Assembly: GCF_001013905.1 (NCBI RefSeq) | Contig: NZ_LN831790.1 | Coordinates: 5,842,001-5,906,000 of the forward strand | Source of the DNA: Streptomyces leeuwenhoekii | Lineage (GTDB): Bacteria > Actinomycetota > Actinomycetes > Streptomycetales > Streptomycetaceae | Reading direction: 5' to 3' | Length of the DNA stretch: 64,000 nt | Part shown: positions 35,736 to 45,010 of the stretch, in pieces | Layout of the letters: every line of letters begins with the position of its first letter | Numbering within the stretch: position 1 is the first letter of the stretch | Program-made: the position numbers and the translations under genes | The notes under the pieces: model-generated | What the model was told of the DNA's origin: nothing | The model's database searches: none | What the model saw: the letters and a program-made list of their open reading frames with translations, nothing else

Positions 35736-35885
35736 CTCCGCGTCACGGCCTGCGACTTGCGTGCATAGAATGCCGCGTGTGACGAGATTTTTCAGCTGAG
35801 GATTTGAACTGATCACAATGAGGTCACTAGGGTCAGGCGACGAACCTCCGAGCGGGTGATCACTCAAAAGAAGGGTTTCACCTCC

Positions 35886-36926
35886 GTGGCGTCCCACCGT
35901 CGACCCAAGCAGCCCAGTCGCGCCCGCGTGACCGTGCTGACCACCGCAGCCGCCGCTGCCGTCGCCCTCAGCTCCCAGGCCGCCAACGCGGCGCCCAGCG
36001 AGAAGCCGAGCAAGGACGAGGTCAAGACCAAGGTCGACAAGCTCTACGAAGAGGCGGAGAAGGCCACCGAGAAGTACAACGGGGCCAAGGAGAAGCAGGA
36101 GAAGCTCCAGAAGGAGATCTCCACCATCCAGGACAACGTCGCCCGCGGCCAGGAGGAGCTCAACGAGCTGCGCGACGGCCTGGGCCTCGCCGCCGCCTCC
36201 CAGTACCGCACCGGCAGCATCGACCCGTCGCTGCAGCTCTTCCTCTCCGCCGACCCGGACGACTACCTCGACAAGGCGTCCACCCTGGACCAGCTCAGCG
36301 GCCAGCAGGTCGAGGCGCTGAAGAAGATCCAGGTCAAGCAGCGCGACCTCGCCCAGCAGCGCGCCGAGGCGTCCGAGAAGCTCAAGGACCTCGACGCGAC
36401 CCGCACCGAGCTGGGCAAGAAGAAGAAGGAGGTGCAGGGCAAGCTCGCCGCCGCGCAGAAGCTGCTCAACAGCCTCACCGCGCAGGAGAAGGCGGCCCTG
36501 CAGGCCGAGGAGCAGCGCGCCACCCGCACCAGCGAGCGCCAGGTCCTGACCGGCTCCACCGCCACCGCCTCCGGCCGGGCCGCCGCGGCCTTCGCCGCCG
36601 CCCAGAGCAAGATCGGCTCGCCGTACGTCTACGGCGCCACCGGCCCGTCCTCCTACGACTGCTCGGGCCTGACCTCATGGGCCTACGCCCAGGCCGGCGT
36701 CTCCATTCCGCGTACCTCCGAGGCCCAGTCCGGCATCGGCACGCGCATCTACTCGGTCAACGACCTGAAGGTCGGCGACCTGGTGTTCTTCTTCAACGAC
36801 CTGCACCACGTGGGCCTGTACGCCGGCAACGGCCAGGTGCTGCACGCCCCCCGCACCGGCACGGTCGTCCGGTACGAGTCGATGAACACCATCGGCGGTC
36901 CCTTCATGTGGGGCGTGCGGGTCTGA
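35886..36926 (+). CDS. RipA-like NlpC/P60 peptidoglycan endopeptidase (1)
   Basis: 346-aa secreted cell wall hydrolase. Signal peptide TVLTTAAAAAVALSSQAANA with cleavage near ANAAP. A coiled coil follows (~50-215), likely self-inhibitory as in PcsB/RipA. The C-terminal NlpC/P60 domain has catalytic Cys in SSYDCSGLTSWAYAQAG, His in HHVGLYAGNG and a polar third residue in QVLHAP. GTG 35886 is preferred over GTG 35856 because AAGAAGGG lies 9 nt upstream and the N-terminus then reads MASHRRPKQPSR. A paralogue follows. Confidence 0.94.
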   Translation: MASHRRPKQPSRARVTVLTTAAAAAVALSSQAANAAPSEKPSKDEVKTKVDKLYEEAEKATEKYNGAKEKQEKLQKEISTIQDNVARGQEELNELRDGLGLAAASQYRTGSIDPSLQLFLSADPDDYLDKASTLDQLSGQQVEALKKIQVKQRDLAQQRAEASEKLKDLDATRTELGKKKKEVQGKLAAAQKLLNSLTAQEKAALQAEEQRATRTSERQVLTGSTATASGRAAAAFAAAQSKIGSPYVYGATGPSSYDCSGLTSWAYAQAGVSIPRTSEAQSGIGTRIYSVNDLKVGDLVFFFNDLHHVGLYAGNGQVLHAPRTGTVVRYESMNTIGGPFMWGVRV

Positions 36927-37139
36927 CCGACCTCCGGGTGCCCGGAAATTCCGCACGGTATGCCGCCCGAACGGGCGAATCACCGGACCGCCTTGCGACC
37001 CTGCGCCCCGCTCCTGACCTGCGTCAGCGGCGGGGCGCGGCGCTGTGCGCCCCCCTCGGGGCGTTGGTCGGCGCCCCGGTCGCGGGGCTACTGTCTGCCG
37101 CGTTTCCATGTCCGTCAGCGGAAGGGAGTGCGGCCACCC

Positions 37140-38156
37140 GTGGGGTCCCATCGTCGTCTTGCACCGTCCGGGTCCGACCGGGGCGCCGGTGTCGCGGTCG
37201 GTCTGCTCTCCGTCGCCGCCGCCGCGCTGGCCGGCGCACCGGCCGGGGCCGCGCCGCACGACGACACCCGTGCGCGGGTGGACCGCCTCTACCAGGAGGC
37301 CGAGCGGGCGACCGAGGCGTACAACGAGGCCGACGAGCGCGCCGACGCCCTGCGCGAGCAGGTCCGGGCCAGGCAGGACCGGATCGCCCGGGAGCAGGAC
37401 CGCGTCAACACCATGAGGGAGGTGCTCGGCGCGCTGGCCGGTGCCCAGTACCGCTCCGGCGGCCTGGATCCGGCCCTCGCCCTGCTGCTGTCCACCGAGC
37501 CGGAGGAGTACCTGGAGAAGGCCTCCGTGCTCGACCGGATCAGCACCCGTCAGGCCGGAGAGCTCGCGGAGCTCCAGGCGGCCCTGCGCCGGCTCACCCA
37601 GGAACGGGCGGAGGCCGCCCGGCAGCTCGTCGCGCTGGACCGCAGCCGCAAGGCCGTCGCCGCCCACAAGCGGACCGTCGAGCGGAAACTGGCCGAGGCC
37701 CGGCGGCTGCTCAACTCCCTCCCCGACGGCGAGCGCGCCGCCTACGACCGGGCCTCCCGCTCCTCCCGCACGGATCTCGCCGGGGCCGTCACGGGCGGCG
37801 CGCCGGCCTCGGGCCGTGCCGCGGCCGCCGTCGCCGCGGCCCGCGCGGCGCTCGGCAGGCCGTACGTCTGGGGCGGCAGCGGGCCCGGCGGGTTCGACTG
37901 CTCGGGGCTGGTGCAGTGGTCGTACGCGCAGGCCGGGGTCGCCCTGCCGCGCACCTCGCAGGCCCAGGCCGGTGCCGGGCGGCAGGTGCCGCTGTCCCAG
38001 ATGCGGCCCGGCGACCTGGTCACCTACCGGGACGACGCCAGCCACATCGGCATGTACGCCGGCGACGGCCGGGTCATCCACGCGCCCTACCCGGGAGCGC
38101 CGGTGCGCTACGACCCGGTGGGCATGATGCCGATCTCCTCGGTCACCAGGGTCTGA
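37140..38156 (+). CDS. RipA-like NlpC/P60 peptidoglycan endopeptidase (2)
   Basis: 338-aa paralogue of the preceding gene. It has a signal (GVAVGLLSVAAAALAGAPAGA), a coiled-coil region (DRLYQEAERATEAYNEADERAD onward) and an NlpC/P60 domain with GGFDCSGLVQWSYAQAG (Cys), SHIGMYAGDG (His) and RVIHAP. The two share the YRxGSIDP/YRSGGLDP and LSADPDDYLDKAS/LSTEPEEYLEKAS blocks, so they arose by tandem duplication and then diverged. GTG 37140 gives the MGSHRR start parallel to the first copy. The 213-bp gap between them holds no gene. Confidence 0.92.
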   Translation: MGSHRRLAPSGSDRGAGVAVGLLSVAAAALAGAPAGAAPHDDTRARVDRLYQEAERATEAYNEADERADALREQVRARQDRIAREQDRVNTMREVLGALAGAQYRSGGLDPALALLLSTEPEEYLEKASVLDRISTRQAGELAELQAALRRLTQERAEAARQLVALDRSRKAVAAHKRTVERKLAEARRLLNSLPDGERAAYDRASRSSRTDLAGAVTGGAPASGRAAAAVAAARAALGRPYVWGGSGPGGFDCSGLVQWSYAQAGVALPRTSQAQAGAGRQVPLSQMRPGDLVTYRDDASHIGMYAGDGRVIHAPYPGAPVRYDPVGMMPISSVTRV

Positions 38157-38197
38157 CCCCGGTCCGCGCACCGTCCGGCACCCGTACGATCGGGAAG

Positions 38198-39388
38198 GTG
38201 GCGGGTCGAAGGCGGGTGCGGGGGTCCGGAGTGCTGGCGCTGTGCCTGCTGCTCGTCTCTCTGGTGGGGTGCGGCGGCCGGTCCTCCCCCGACACCGCCA
38301 CCACCGAGGTGCAGCGGCTGCTGGACCGCCGGGCGGCCGCCGTCCTCGCCCGCGACGAGACCGCCTTCGCGCGCACCGGCACCCGGTCCGGCTTCGCCGG
38401 CCTGCGCGAGGTCCCGCTGGCCGCCTGGTCCTACGAGGTGATCCGCCTGGACGGGGCCGGCGACGCGGCCACCGCCGACGTCCGGCTCCGCTACCGCCTC
38501 GCGGGCTACGACCCGGCCCCCGCCACCGCCGACCGCACCCTGCGGCTGAGCCGTGAGCGCGACGGGCACTGGCGCGTCGACTCCGACCGGCCCGCCCCCG
38601 GGTCCGGCCCGCTGCCGTGGGACCAGGGCCCGGTGCGGGCCGTCCGCGGCGCGCACGGCATCGTGCTCGGCGTCGGGCAGCCGGCCGGGACGCTGCGCGG
38701 CTTCGCGGAGCTGGTGGACCGGGCGGTGCCGGCCGTCGACGACGCCTGGGGCGCGCCGTGGCCGCGGCGCGTCGTGGTGCTGGTGCCCGGGTCGCTCCAG
38801 GACATGGCGGCGCTGCTCGGCTCGCCCGCCGACTCCTACCGGGGGATCGCGGCCGTCACCACCGGCCGGACGGGCGGCGGAGCGAGCGCGCCCGCGGACC
38901 GGATCGTCGTCAACCCCGACGCCTACGGACAGCTCGGCAGCCTCGGCAAAGAGGTGGTCCTCACCCACGAGACCACCCATGTCGCCACCCGCGCCCACAC
39001 CGGCCCCGCGACCCCGCTGTGGCTCTCCGAGGGCTACGCCGACTGGGTCGGCTACCGCGGCAGCGGGCGCACCCTCGCGCAGGCCGCGCCGGAGCTGTCC
39101 CGGGCGGTCGCCGCCGGACAGCTGCCCGGCGCCCTGCCGCGGGACGAGGAGTTCGGCTTCACCGAGGACGCCGAGGGGCTGGCGCGGGCCTACGAGGCCG
39201 GCTGGACGGCGTGCCGGATGATCGCCGAGCACTGGGGCGAGCAGGAGCTGGGCGCCTTCTACCGGGCCGTGGGCGCGCACGAGCGGCGCGCGGGCGCGGT
39301 CGAGGAGGCGATGGCGACGGTACTGGGGACGACCCCGCAGGCGTTCACCGAGCGGTGGCGGGACTATCTGCGCACGCGGCTCGGCTGA
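38198..39388 (+). CDS. Lipoprotein zinc metallopeptidase (gluzincin-like)
   Basis: 396-aa exported protein. The signal ends in a lipobox, SLVGC (~Cys 24). A ~120-residue N-terminal domain (EVQRLLDRRAAAVLARDETAF) resembles NTF2-like modules. The catalytic helix is VVLTHETTHVAT, an HExxH zinc site, with the third ligand in WLSEGYADWVGY. This fits Peptidase_MA-type proteases of unknown substrate. GTG 38198 is listed; GTG 38216, with GAAGG closer, is equally possible. It follows two wall hydrolases by 41 nt and may process envelope proteins. Confidence 0.88.
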   Translation: MAGRRRVRGSGVLALCLLLVSLVGCGGRSSPDTATTEVQRLLDRRAAAVLARDETAFARTGTRSGFAGLREVPLAAWSYEVIRLDGAGDAATADVRLRYRLAGYDPAPATADRTLRLSRERDGHWRVDSDRPAPGSGPLPWDQGPVRAVRGAHGIVLGVGQPAGTLRGFAELVDRAVPAVDDAWGAPWPRRVVVLVPGSLQDMAALLGSPADSYRGIAAVTTGRTGGGASAPADRIVVNPDAYGQLGSLGKEVVLTHETTHVATRAHTGPATPLWLSEGYADWVGYRGSGRTLAQAAPELSRAVAAGQLPGALPRDEEFGFTEDAEGLARAYEAGWTACRMIAEHWGEQELGAFYRAVGAHERRAGAVEEAMATVLGTTPQAFTERWRDYLRTRLG

Positions 39389-39391
39389 TCC

Positions 39392-39431
39392 GGCCGGCCC
39401 ACCGCTGCCCGCGCGGGCGGGCGGGCCGGCC
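39392..39431. terminator. Probable bidirectional terminator
   Basis: GGCCGGCCC at 39392-39400 pairs with GGGCCGGCC at 39423-39431, with partly pairing GC-rich sequence between, in the gap between convergent genes. Confidence 0.55.
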
Positions 39432-39480
39432 CCGCCGCCGGGCCCCGCCGTGCTCCGGGGGCGGCCGGAATCCAGCGGGA

Positions 39481-40755
39481 TCAGGAGGAGACCGGGTCCC
39501 GCCGGCCGCGGGCCGACCGAGGGGGCGCGGGCACGGCCGTCCGGCGCGGCACCGTCCGGTGCCACAGCGCGCGGGCCGCGGTGAGGGCGGCCGCCACCAG
39601 CAGGCCGTTGCGGACGAAGAGCAGGGCCACGCCGAGCGGATCACCGGCGACGACGTGCGCGAACCAGACGGGGAACTCCAGCACCGTCACGGCGCAGGCG
39701 GCCAGCACCAGCCCGGACGGCAGCCGCATCCCGCTCGCGGCGAAGGACCGGCACACCGCCGCCAGCCCCACCAGCCACACCAGGTACTGCGGGCTGATGA
39801 CCCGGCTGGTGACCGTGAACATCAGCACCGCCGTGAACGCCGCCTCGGCGAGCGTCCGCGCCCCGAACCGGCGCGCCCGCAGCCGCCACAGCAGCAGCCA
39901 GCCGAAGGCCGCCGCGGTCAGCGCGAGGGCGGCCGTGCTCACCGCGCCGACGTACGGGCCGAGGAACTCCACCGAGCCGTAGTGGAGCCGCACCTCGCCC
40001 TCCCAGCCGAAGTGCCGCGCCACGTGGAAGACCAGCGCGCCCAGCGACTCCACCTCGGTTCCCCGGTCGCGCTGGAAGGCGAGGAACGCGAACGCCCCGG
40101 GCAGGGCGAGCGCGGACAGGGCCGCCAGCGCCGCTCCGGTCACCGCGGCGGCGGCCCAGGAGCCGGGCCTGCGGTCGCCGGCCAGCAGCAGTGCGGGCCA
40201 GACCTTCAGCAGCGCCCCGAGGGCCGCCAGCGCCCCGGCCGCCCGGGGGTGCCGGACGGCGGTGAGCAGCGCGGACACCGCGACGGCGGTGACCATCACG
40301 TCGTAGCGCGCGTACACCGTCGGGCCCAGCAGCGGGACGCCCGCCGTCCACACCAGGGCGCCGCGGGGCGTCCGGCCGGGGCGCCGGCCCGCGCGCGTCA
40401 GCAGGACGAGGACGGCCAGGTCGGCGAGGCAGGCCAGGACGAAGAAGGCGGTCGCGTAGTCCCAGAAGGGCAGCAGGGCGGGGGAGAGGATCGCGAGGGC
40501 GGCGCCCGGCGGGTACTGCCAGGTGACGTCGTCCAGCGGGAACGACCCGGTGCGCAGGACGCCGTACCAGCCCTGGTAGATCACGGAGACGTCGGTGGTC
40601 ACGTCCGGGCCCGGGAAGACGTACACCTTGAACACGAACAGCAGCAGGATCAGCCGCGTCGCGGCCCAGGCCGCCAGGAGGCGCACCGGGAGCCGCCTCG
40701 CGTCCGTCGTCTCCACCCGCTCCCTGCCCGTCCCTGTGCCGTCGGATGGGCCCAT
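39481..40755 (-). CDS. GT87-family (DUF2029) membrane glycosyltransferase
   Basis: 424-aa protein with about ten helices, of the mycobacterial-type GT-C mannosyl/arabinosyl-transferases that use polyprenyl-phosphate sugars at the outer face. An acidic loop after helix 1 (FPGPDVTTDVSVIYQGWY) and WQYPPGAALAILSP are family hallmarks. ATG 40755. It is divergent from a PimB-like glycosyltransferase, which favours a role in phosphatidylinositol mannoside or lipoglycan assembly. The acceptor is not determinable. Confidence 0.85.
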   Translation of the reverse strand: MGPSDGTGTGRERVETTDARRLPVRLLAAWAATRLILLLFVFKVYVFPGPDVTTDVSVIYQGWYGVLRTGSFPLDDVTWQYPPGAALAILSPALLPFWDYATAFFVLACLADLAVLVLLTRAGRRPGRTPRGALVWTAGVPLLGPTVYARYDVMVTAVAVSALLTAVRHPRAAGALAALGALLKVWPALLLAGDRRPGSWAAAAVTGAALAALSALALPGAFAFLAFQRDRGTEVESLGALVFHVARHFGWEGEVRLHYGSVEFLGPYVGAVSTAALALTAAAFGWLLLWRLRARRFGARTLAEAAFTAVLMFTVTSRVISPQYLVWLVGLAAVCRSFAASGMRLPSGLVLAACAVTVLEFPVWFAHVVAGDPLGVALLFVRNGLLVAAALTAARALWHRTVPRRTAVPAPPRSARGRRDPVSS

Positions 40756-40821
40756 GATGACCCGGGCGCCGGTGAGCGGCCACAGGCCCGGCCGGGGCCC
40801 GCCGCCCGCCGGGTGGTTCGG

Positions 40822-40827
40822 TAGGGT
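40822..40827 (+). promoter_or_regulatory. -10 box of a leaderless promoter (PimB-like gene)
   Basis: TAGGGT, 8 nt before ATG 40836, with no ribosome site between. Confidence 0.5.
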
Positions 40828-40835
40828 CGGCGGCG

Positions 40836-41978
40836 ATGCACAAGACCCTGATCGTGACCAACGACTTCCCGCCCCGGCCGGGCGGCATCCAGGCGTTCCT
40901 GCACAACATCGCGCTGCGCCTGGACCCGCAGCGGCTGGTGGTCTACGCCTCCACCTGGAAGCGGAGCCAGGAGGGCGTCCGGGCGACCGCCGCCTTCGAC
41001 GCCGAGCAGCCCTTCACCGTCGTACGGGACGCCACGACGATGCTGCTGCCGACGCCCGCGGCGACCCGGCGGGCCGCCGGGCTGCTGCGCGAGCACGGGT
41101 GCACGTCCGTGTGGTTCGGGGCGGCGGCGCCGCTCGGGCTGATGGCGCCCGCGCTGCGCGGGGCGGGCGCCGAGCGGATCGTGGCCACCACCCACGGGCA
41201 CGAGGCGGGCTGGGCCCAACTGCCCGCCGCGCGGAACCTGCTGCGGCGGATCGGGGAGTCCACGGACACCCTCACCTACCTCGGCGAGTACACGCGCTCG
41301 CGGATCGCCGGAGCGCTCAGCCCGCAGGCCGCCGCGCGGATGACCCAACTGCCGCCCGGGGTGGACGAGAAGACCTTCCACCCGGGATCGGGCGGGGACG
41401 AGGTCCGGGCACGGCTCGGGCTCACCGACCGGCCCGTGGTGGTGTGCGTCTCGCGGCTCGTGCCGCGCAAGGGGCAGGACACGCTGATCCGGGCCATGCC
41501 CCGGATCCTGGCCGCCGAGCCGGACGCCGTGCTGCTGATCGTCGGCGACGGGCCCTACGGCAAGGATCTGCGCCGGCTCGCGCGGGAGACCGGCGTCGCC
41601 GGTTCCGTCCGCTTCACCGGTGCCGTGCCCTGGGAGGAGCTGCCCGCCCACTACGGTGCCGGGGACGTGTTCGCGATGCCGTGCCGCACCCGGCGCGGCG
41701 GGCTCGACGTCGAAGGGCTCGGGATCGTCTACCTCGAGGCGTCCGCGACCGGGCTGCCCGTGGTCGCCGGCGACTCCGGCGGCGCGCCGGACGCGGTGCT
41801 GGACGGCGAGACCGGCTGGGTGGTGCGGGGCGGGGTGCCCGAGGAGGCCGCCGACCGGATCGTCACCCTGCTCGGCGACGCGGAACTGCGCCGCCGGATG
41901 GGGGAGCGGGGGCGGGCCTGGGTCGAGGAGAAGTGGCGCTGGGACCTGCTGGCGGACCGGCTCCGGGCCCTGCTGTGA
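40836..41978 (+). CDS. GT4 glycosyltransferase, PimB-like mannosyltransferase
   Basis: 380-aa GT-B enzyme. The N-terminal loop TNDFPPRPGGIQAFLHN, HGHEAGWAQ, LPPGVDEKTFHP, and the donor site VVCVSRLVPRKGQDTLI with C-terminal EGLGIVYLEASATGLPVVAGDSGGAPDAV (ExxE-type motif) match GDP-mannose-dependent PimB', which adds the second mannose to PIM1. Substrate is by family resemblance. Probably leaderless. It ends at a very strong terminator facing the acyl-CoA ligase. Confidence 0.92.
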   Translation: MHKTLIVTNDFPPRPGGIQAFLHNIALRLDPQRLVVYASTWKRSQEGVRATAAFDAEQPFTVVRDATTMLLPTPAATRRAAGLLREHGCTSVWFGAAAPLGLMAPALRGAGAERIVATTHGHEAGWAQLPAARNLLRRIGESTDTLTYLGEYTRSRIAGALSPQAAARMTQLPPGVDEKTFHPGSGGDEVRARLGLTDRPVVVCVSRLVPRKGQDTLIRAMPRILAAEPDAVLLIVGDGPYGKDLRRLARETGVAGSVRFTGAVPWEELPAHYGAGDVFAMPCRTRRGGLDVEGLGIVYLEASATGLPVVAGDSGGAPDAVLDGETGWVVRGGVPEEAADRIVTLLGDAELRRRMGERGRAWVEEKWRWDLLADRLRALL

Positions 41979-42029
41979 GCAGGCGGGGGGCGCGGCGTCC
42001 CCGCCCGGGACGCCGCGCCCCCCGCCTGC
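41979..42029. terminator. Bidirectional terminator
   Basis: Perfect 22-bp stem (41979-42000 with 42008-42029) with a 7-nt loop, beginning directly after the upstream stop, between convergent genes. Confidence 0.88.
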
Positions 42030-42106
42030 CCTTCGCACGCCCCCGCTGCGGCTCGCGCGCCGCCCGTGCCCCGCTGCTTCGCACAGACCGCTGTCGCCGC
42101 TTTGCC

Positions 42107-43903
42107 CTACTTCGCGTAGATCGCCTCGATCTCATGCGCGTAGTCCTTGGCCACCACGTTCCGCTTGAGCTTCAGCGACGGCGTCAGATGCCCCGACTCC
42201 TCCGTGAACTGGTGCGGCAGCACACGGAACTTGCGCACCGACTCCGCCTTCGACACCGCCGCGTTGCCGTCGTCGACCGCCGCCTGGACCGCGGCGAGCA
42301 GGTCCGCGTCCTCGCGCAGCGACGCCGCCGTGGAACCGGCCGGCTTGCCGTGCTCGGCGGCCCAGCGGGCGAGGAACTCCTCGTCCAGCGTGATCAGCGC
42401 GCCCACGAACGGCCGCCCGTCGCCGACCACCATGCACTCGGCGACCAGGGCGTGCGCGCGGATACGGTCCTCGATCACGGCCGGGGCTACGTTCTTGCCG
42501 CCCGCGGTGACGATGATCTCCTTCTTGCGGCCGGTGATGCGCAGATAGCCGTCCTCGTCGAGGGTGCCGAGGTCACCGGTGTGGAACCAGCCGTCGGCGA
42601 GGGCCTCCTCGGTGGCGTCCGGGTTGTTCCAGTACTCCTTGAACAGGTGCTCGCCGTGCAGCAGCACCTCCCCGTCGTCGGCGATGCGGACCACCGAGCC
42701 CGGCAGCGGCTGCCCGACCGTGCCGATCTTCTGCCGGTCCCAGGGGTTGAAGGCGGTGGCCGCGCAGGACTCGGTCAATCCGTAGCCCTCCAGGACGGTG
42801 AAGCCGATGCCCCGGAAGAAATGGCCGAGGCGTTCGCCCAGCGGGGCGCCGCCGGAGATGGCGTACTCGCCGCGCCCGCCCAGCACCGCGCGCAGCTTGC
42901 CGTAGACGAGCTTGTCGAACAGCAGGTGCCTGAGCCGCAGGCCGAGCGAGGGGCCGGAGGGGGTGTCCAGCGCCTTGCTGTAGGCGATCGCCGTGTCCGC
43001 CGCCTTGTCGAAGATCCTGCCCTTGCCCTCGGCCTGCGCCTTGGCGCGCGCCGAGTTGTAGACCTTCTCGAAGACCCGCGGCACACCGAGGATCAGCGTC
43101 GGCCGGAACGAGGCCAGTTCGTCGGTGAGGTTCTTGATGTCCGGGACGCAGCCCAGCCTGATCGGCGCCATCATCGGCGCGACCTGCACCAGCCGGCCGA
43201 AGACGTGCGCCAGCGGAAGGAAGAGCAGGACCGAGCACTCGCCCGTGCGGAACAGCGGGCGCAGGCGCTCCACGACATTGCCGCACTCGGCGAAGAAGCT
43301 GCGGTGGGTGAGCACACAGCCCTTGGGGCGGCCGGTGGTGCCGGAGGTGTAGACGATGGTGGCCGGGTCGTCGGCCTTGGCGGCCGAGCCGCGCTCCTCG
43401 ACCGTGTCGTCCGTGACGTCCTGGCCGAGCCGCCCGAGCTCCTCCACCCCACCGGCGTCGAGCTGCCACACGTGCTTCAGGGCGGGCAGCTGCTCGCGCA
43501 CCGACTCCACGGCCGCGGCGTGCTCCGCCGTCTCCACGACGCAGGCGGCCGCGCCGGAGTCGCCGAGGATCCACTGCACCTGCTCGGGCGAGCTCGTCTC
43601 GTACACCGGCACGGTGACCGCGCCCGCGTTCCAGATCGCGAAGTCCAGCAGCGTCCACTCGTAGCGGGTGCGGGACATCAGCCCCACCCGGTCGCCCGGC
43701 TGGATCCCGGCGGCGATCAGTCCCTTGGCGGCGGTCTGCACCTCGGCGAGGAAGTCGCGCGCGGTCACGTCCTGCCAGCCGCCGTCCGCCTTGCGGGCGA
43801 TCACGGCGACGTCGGGGTGCTGCGCGGCGTTTCTGCGGACGATGTCGGTCAGATTTCCGTCCGCGGGGACCTCGTACAAGGCCGGAAGGCTGAACTCGCG
43901 CAA
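42107..43903 (-). CDS. Long-chain fatty acid-CoA ligase (FadD15-like)
   Basis: 598-aa ANL-family adenylate-forming enzyme. ATP loop YTSGTTGRPKGCVLTH, A5 motif EGYGLTESCAAT, GWFHTGDLG, hinge ITGRKKEIIVTAGGKNVAP and a C-terminal catalytic Lys region (TPSLKLKRNVV). It activates long-chain fatty acids to CoA thioesters. TTG 43903 is chosen: GAGGAGC lies 9 nt upstream and the protein then begins MREFSLPALYEVP, as family members do. A 309-bp upstream region holds a strong hairpin. Confidence 0.94.
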   Translation of the reverse strand: MREFSLPALYEVPADGNLTDIVRRNAAQHPDVAVIARKADGGWQDVTARDFLAEVQTAAKGLIAAGIQPGDRVGLMSRTRYEWTLLDFAIWNAGAVTVPVYETSSPEQVQWILGDSGAAACVVETAEHAAAVESVREQLPALKHVWQLDAGGVEELGRLGQDVTDDTVEERGSAAKADDPATIVYTSGTTGRPKGCVLTHRSFFAECGNVVERLRPLFRTGECSVLLFLPLAHVFGRLVQVAPMMAPIRLGCVPDIKNLTDELASFRPTLILGVPRVFEKVYNSARAKAQAEGKGRIFDKAADTAIAYSKALDTPSGPSLGLRLRHLLFDKLVYGKLRAVLGGRGEYAISGGAPLGERLGHFFRGIGFTVLEGYGLTESCAATAFNPWDRQKIGTVGQPLPGSVVRIADDGEVLLHGEHLFKEYWNNPDATEEALADGWFHTGDLGTLDEDGYLRITGRKKEIIVTAGGKNVAPAVIEDRIRAHALVAECMVVGDGRPFVGALITLDEEFLARWAAEHGKPAGSTAASLREDADLLAAVQAAVDDGNAAVSKAESVRKFRVLPHQFTEESGHLTPSLKLKRNVVAKDYAHEIEAIYAK

Positions 43904-44212
43904 GACTGCTGCTCCTCATAGGGCGCCGGCGCCACGACGTTGTGTGATGCGACGGTGCGGTCCATGGCTCGGGCTGGTGCTCGGGGATCCGCCTGCCGAA
44001 TTCGCAGGCCGAGACCCCGAGCACGACTGGACTGCCCGGACGTTACCCGCCGGTATGGCGTCTCCGACAGGGGGTCCCGGGGAGATGTTCGCTGCGTCAC
44101 ACGAAGGGGTTTCCTGACGCGCACAGTAGTCCACATATGGACCAACCAGCCAGTAACCGCAGGTGGGACCGGCACTGTTCACGGCCGCCGCACACACTTA
44201 CGCTTGATCGTC
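43904..44212. other. Divergent intergenic region with a structured element
   Basis: 309 bp without a gene. Outer arms GTGCTCGGGG (43977-43986) and CCCCGAGCAC (44015-44024) enclose inner arms GCCTGC (43991) and GCAGGC (44004), making a strong nested hairpin. A separate palindrome GTCCA-CATA-TGGAC lies at 44129-44142. Both could be leader RNA or operators for the divergent genes. Confidence 0.55.
44199..44204 (+). promoter_or_regulatory. -10 box of a leaderless promoter (phosphoesterase)
   Basis: TACGCT, 8 nt before ATG 44213. The next 15 nt, CTTGATCGTCATGGC, are identical to those around the start at 48602. Confidence 0.5.
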
Positions 44213-45010
44213 ATGGCACCCGCACCCCCCGGAAAACCGGCCACCCGCGTCCATGTCGTCAGCGACGTGCACGGCAACGCCCGTGACCTGGCCCGCGCCG
44301 GTGAGGGCGCCGACGCCCTGGTCTGCCTCGGGGACCTCGTGCTCTTCCTCGACTACGCCGACCACTCGCGCGGCATCTTCCCCGACCTGTTCGGCGTGGA
44401 GAACGCCGACCGCATCGTCGAGCTGCGCACCGCCCGCCGCTTCGCGGAGGCGCGCGAGTTCCAGGCCCGGCTGTGGGCGAGCCTCGACGGCGACCGCCCC
44501 GCCGTCATCGAGAAGGCGGTCCGCAAGCAGTACGCCGAGCTGTTCGCCGCGTTCCCCACCCCTACGTACGCCACCTACGGCAACGTCGACATGCCGCCCC
44601 TGTGGCGCGAGTACGCCCGCCCCGGCACGACCGTCCTGGACGGGGAGCGGGTGGAGATCGGCGGCCGGGTCTTCGGCTTCGTCGGCGGCGGACTGCGCAC
44701 CCCGATGCGCACCCCGTACGAGATCTCCGACGAGGAGTACGCGGCCAAGATCGAGGCGGTCGGCGAGGTCGACGTGCTGTGCACGCACATCCCGCCGGAG
44801 GTGCCGGAGCTGGTGTACGACACGGTGGCGCGCCGCTTCGAGCGGGGCAGCCGGGCGCTGCTGGACGCCATCCGCCGCACCCGGCCGAAGTACGCGCTGT
44901 TCGGGCACGTGCACCAGCCCCTGGCGCGGCGCATGCGGATCGGGACGACCGAGTGCGTCAACGTCGGCCACTTCGCCGCCACGGGCAAGCCGTGGGTGCT
45001 CACGTGGTGA
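44213..45010 (+). CDS. Calcineurin-like metallophosphoesterase
   Basis: 265-aa phosphoesterase with the full metal-site set: HVVSDVHGNA, VCLGDLVLF, TYGNVDMP, DVLCTHIPPE and LFGHVHQPL. It probably acts on a phosphate mono- or diester; substrate unknown. ATG 44213 is supported by a leaderless-type promoter and good family fit; the longer upstream frame is not conserved-looking. It is first in a rightward run of genes ending with the EEP phosphatase at 49360. Confidence 0.9.
   Translation: MAPAPPGKPATRVHVVSDVHGNARDLARAGEGADALVCLGDLVLFLDYADHSRGIFPDLFGVENADRIVELRTARRFAEAREFQARLWASLDGDRPAVIEKAVRKQYAELFAAFPTPTYATYGNVDMPPLWREYARPGTTVLDGERVEIGGRVFGFVGGGLRTPMRTPYEISDEEYAAKIEAVGEVDVLCTHIPPEVPELVYDTVARRFERGSRALLDAIRRTRPKYALFGHVHQPLARRMRIGTTECVNVGHFAATGKPWVLTW

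Noticed and set aside
35677..35885. Possible ydaO (c-di-AMP) riboswitch before the NlpC/P60 gene
   Set aside because: Such switches precede some streptomycete wall hydrolases, but the conserved core sequences are not present here.
40595..43921. 1108-aa plus-strand open frame across the glycosyltransferase and acyl-CoA ligase
   Set aside because: Shadow of genes with clear motifs in other frames; composition not protein-like.
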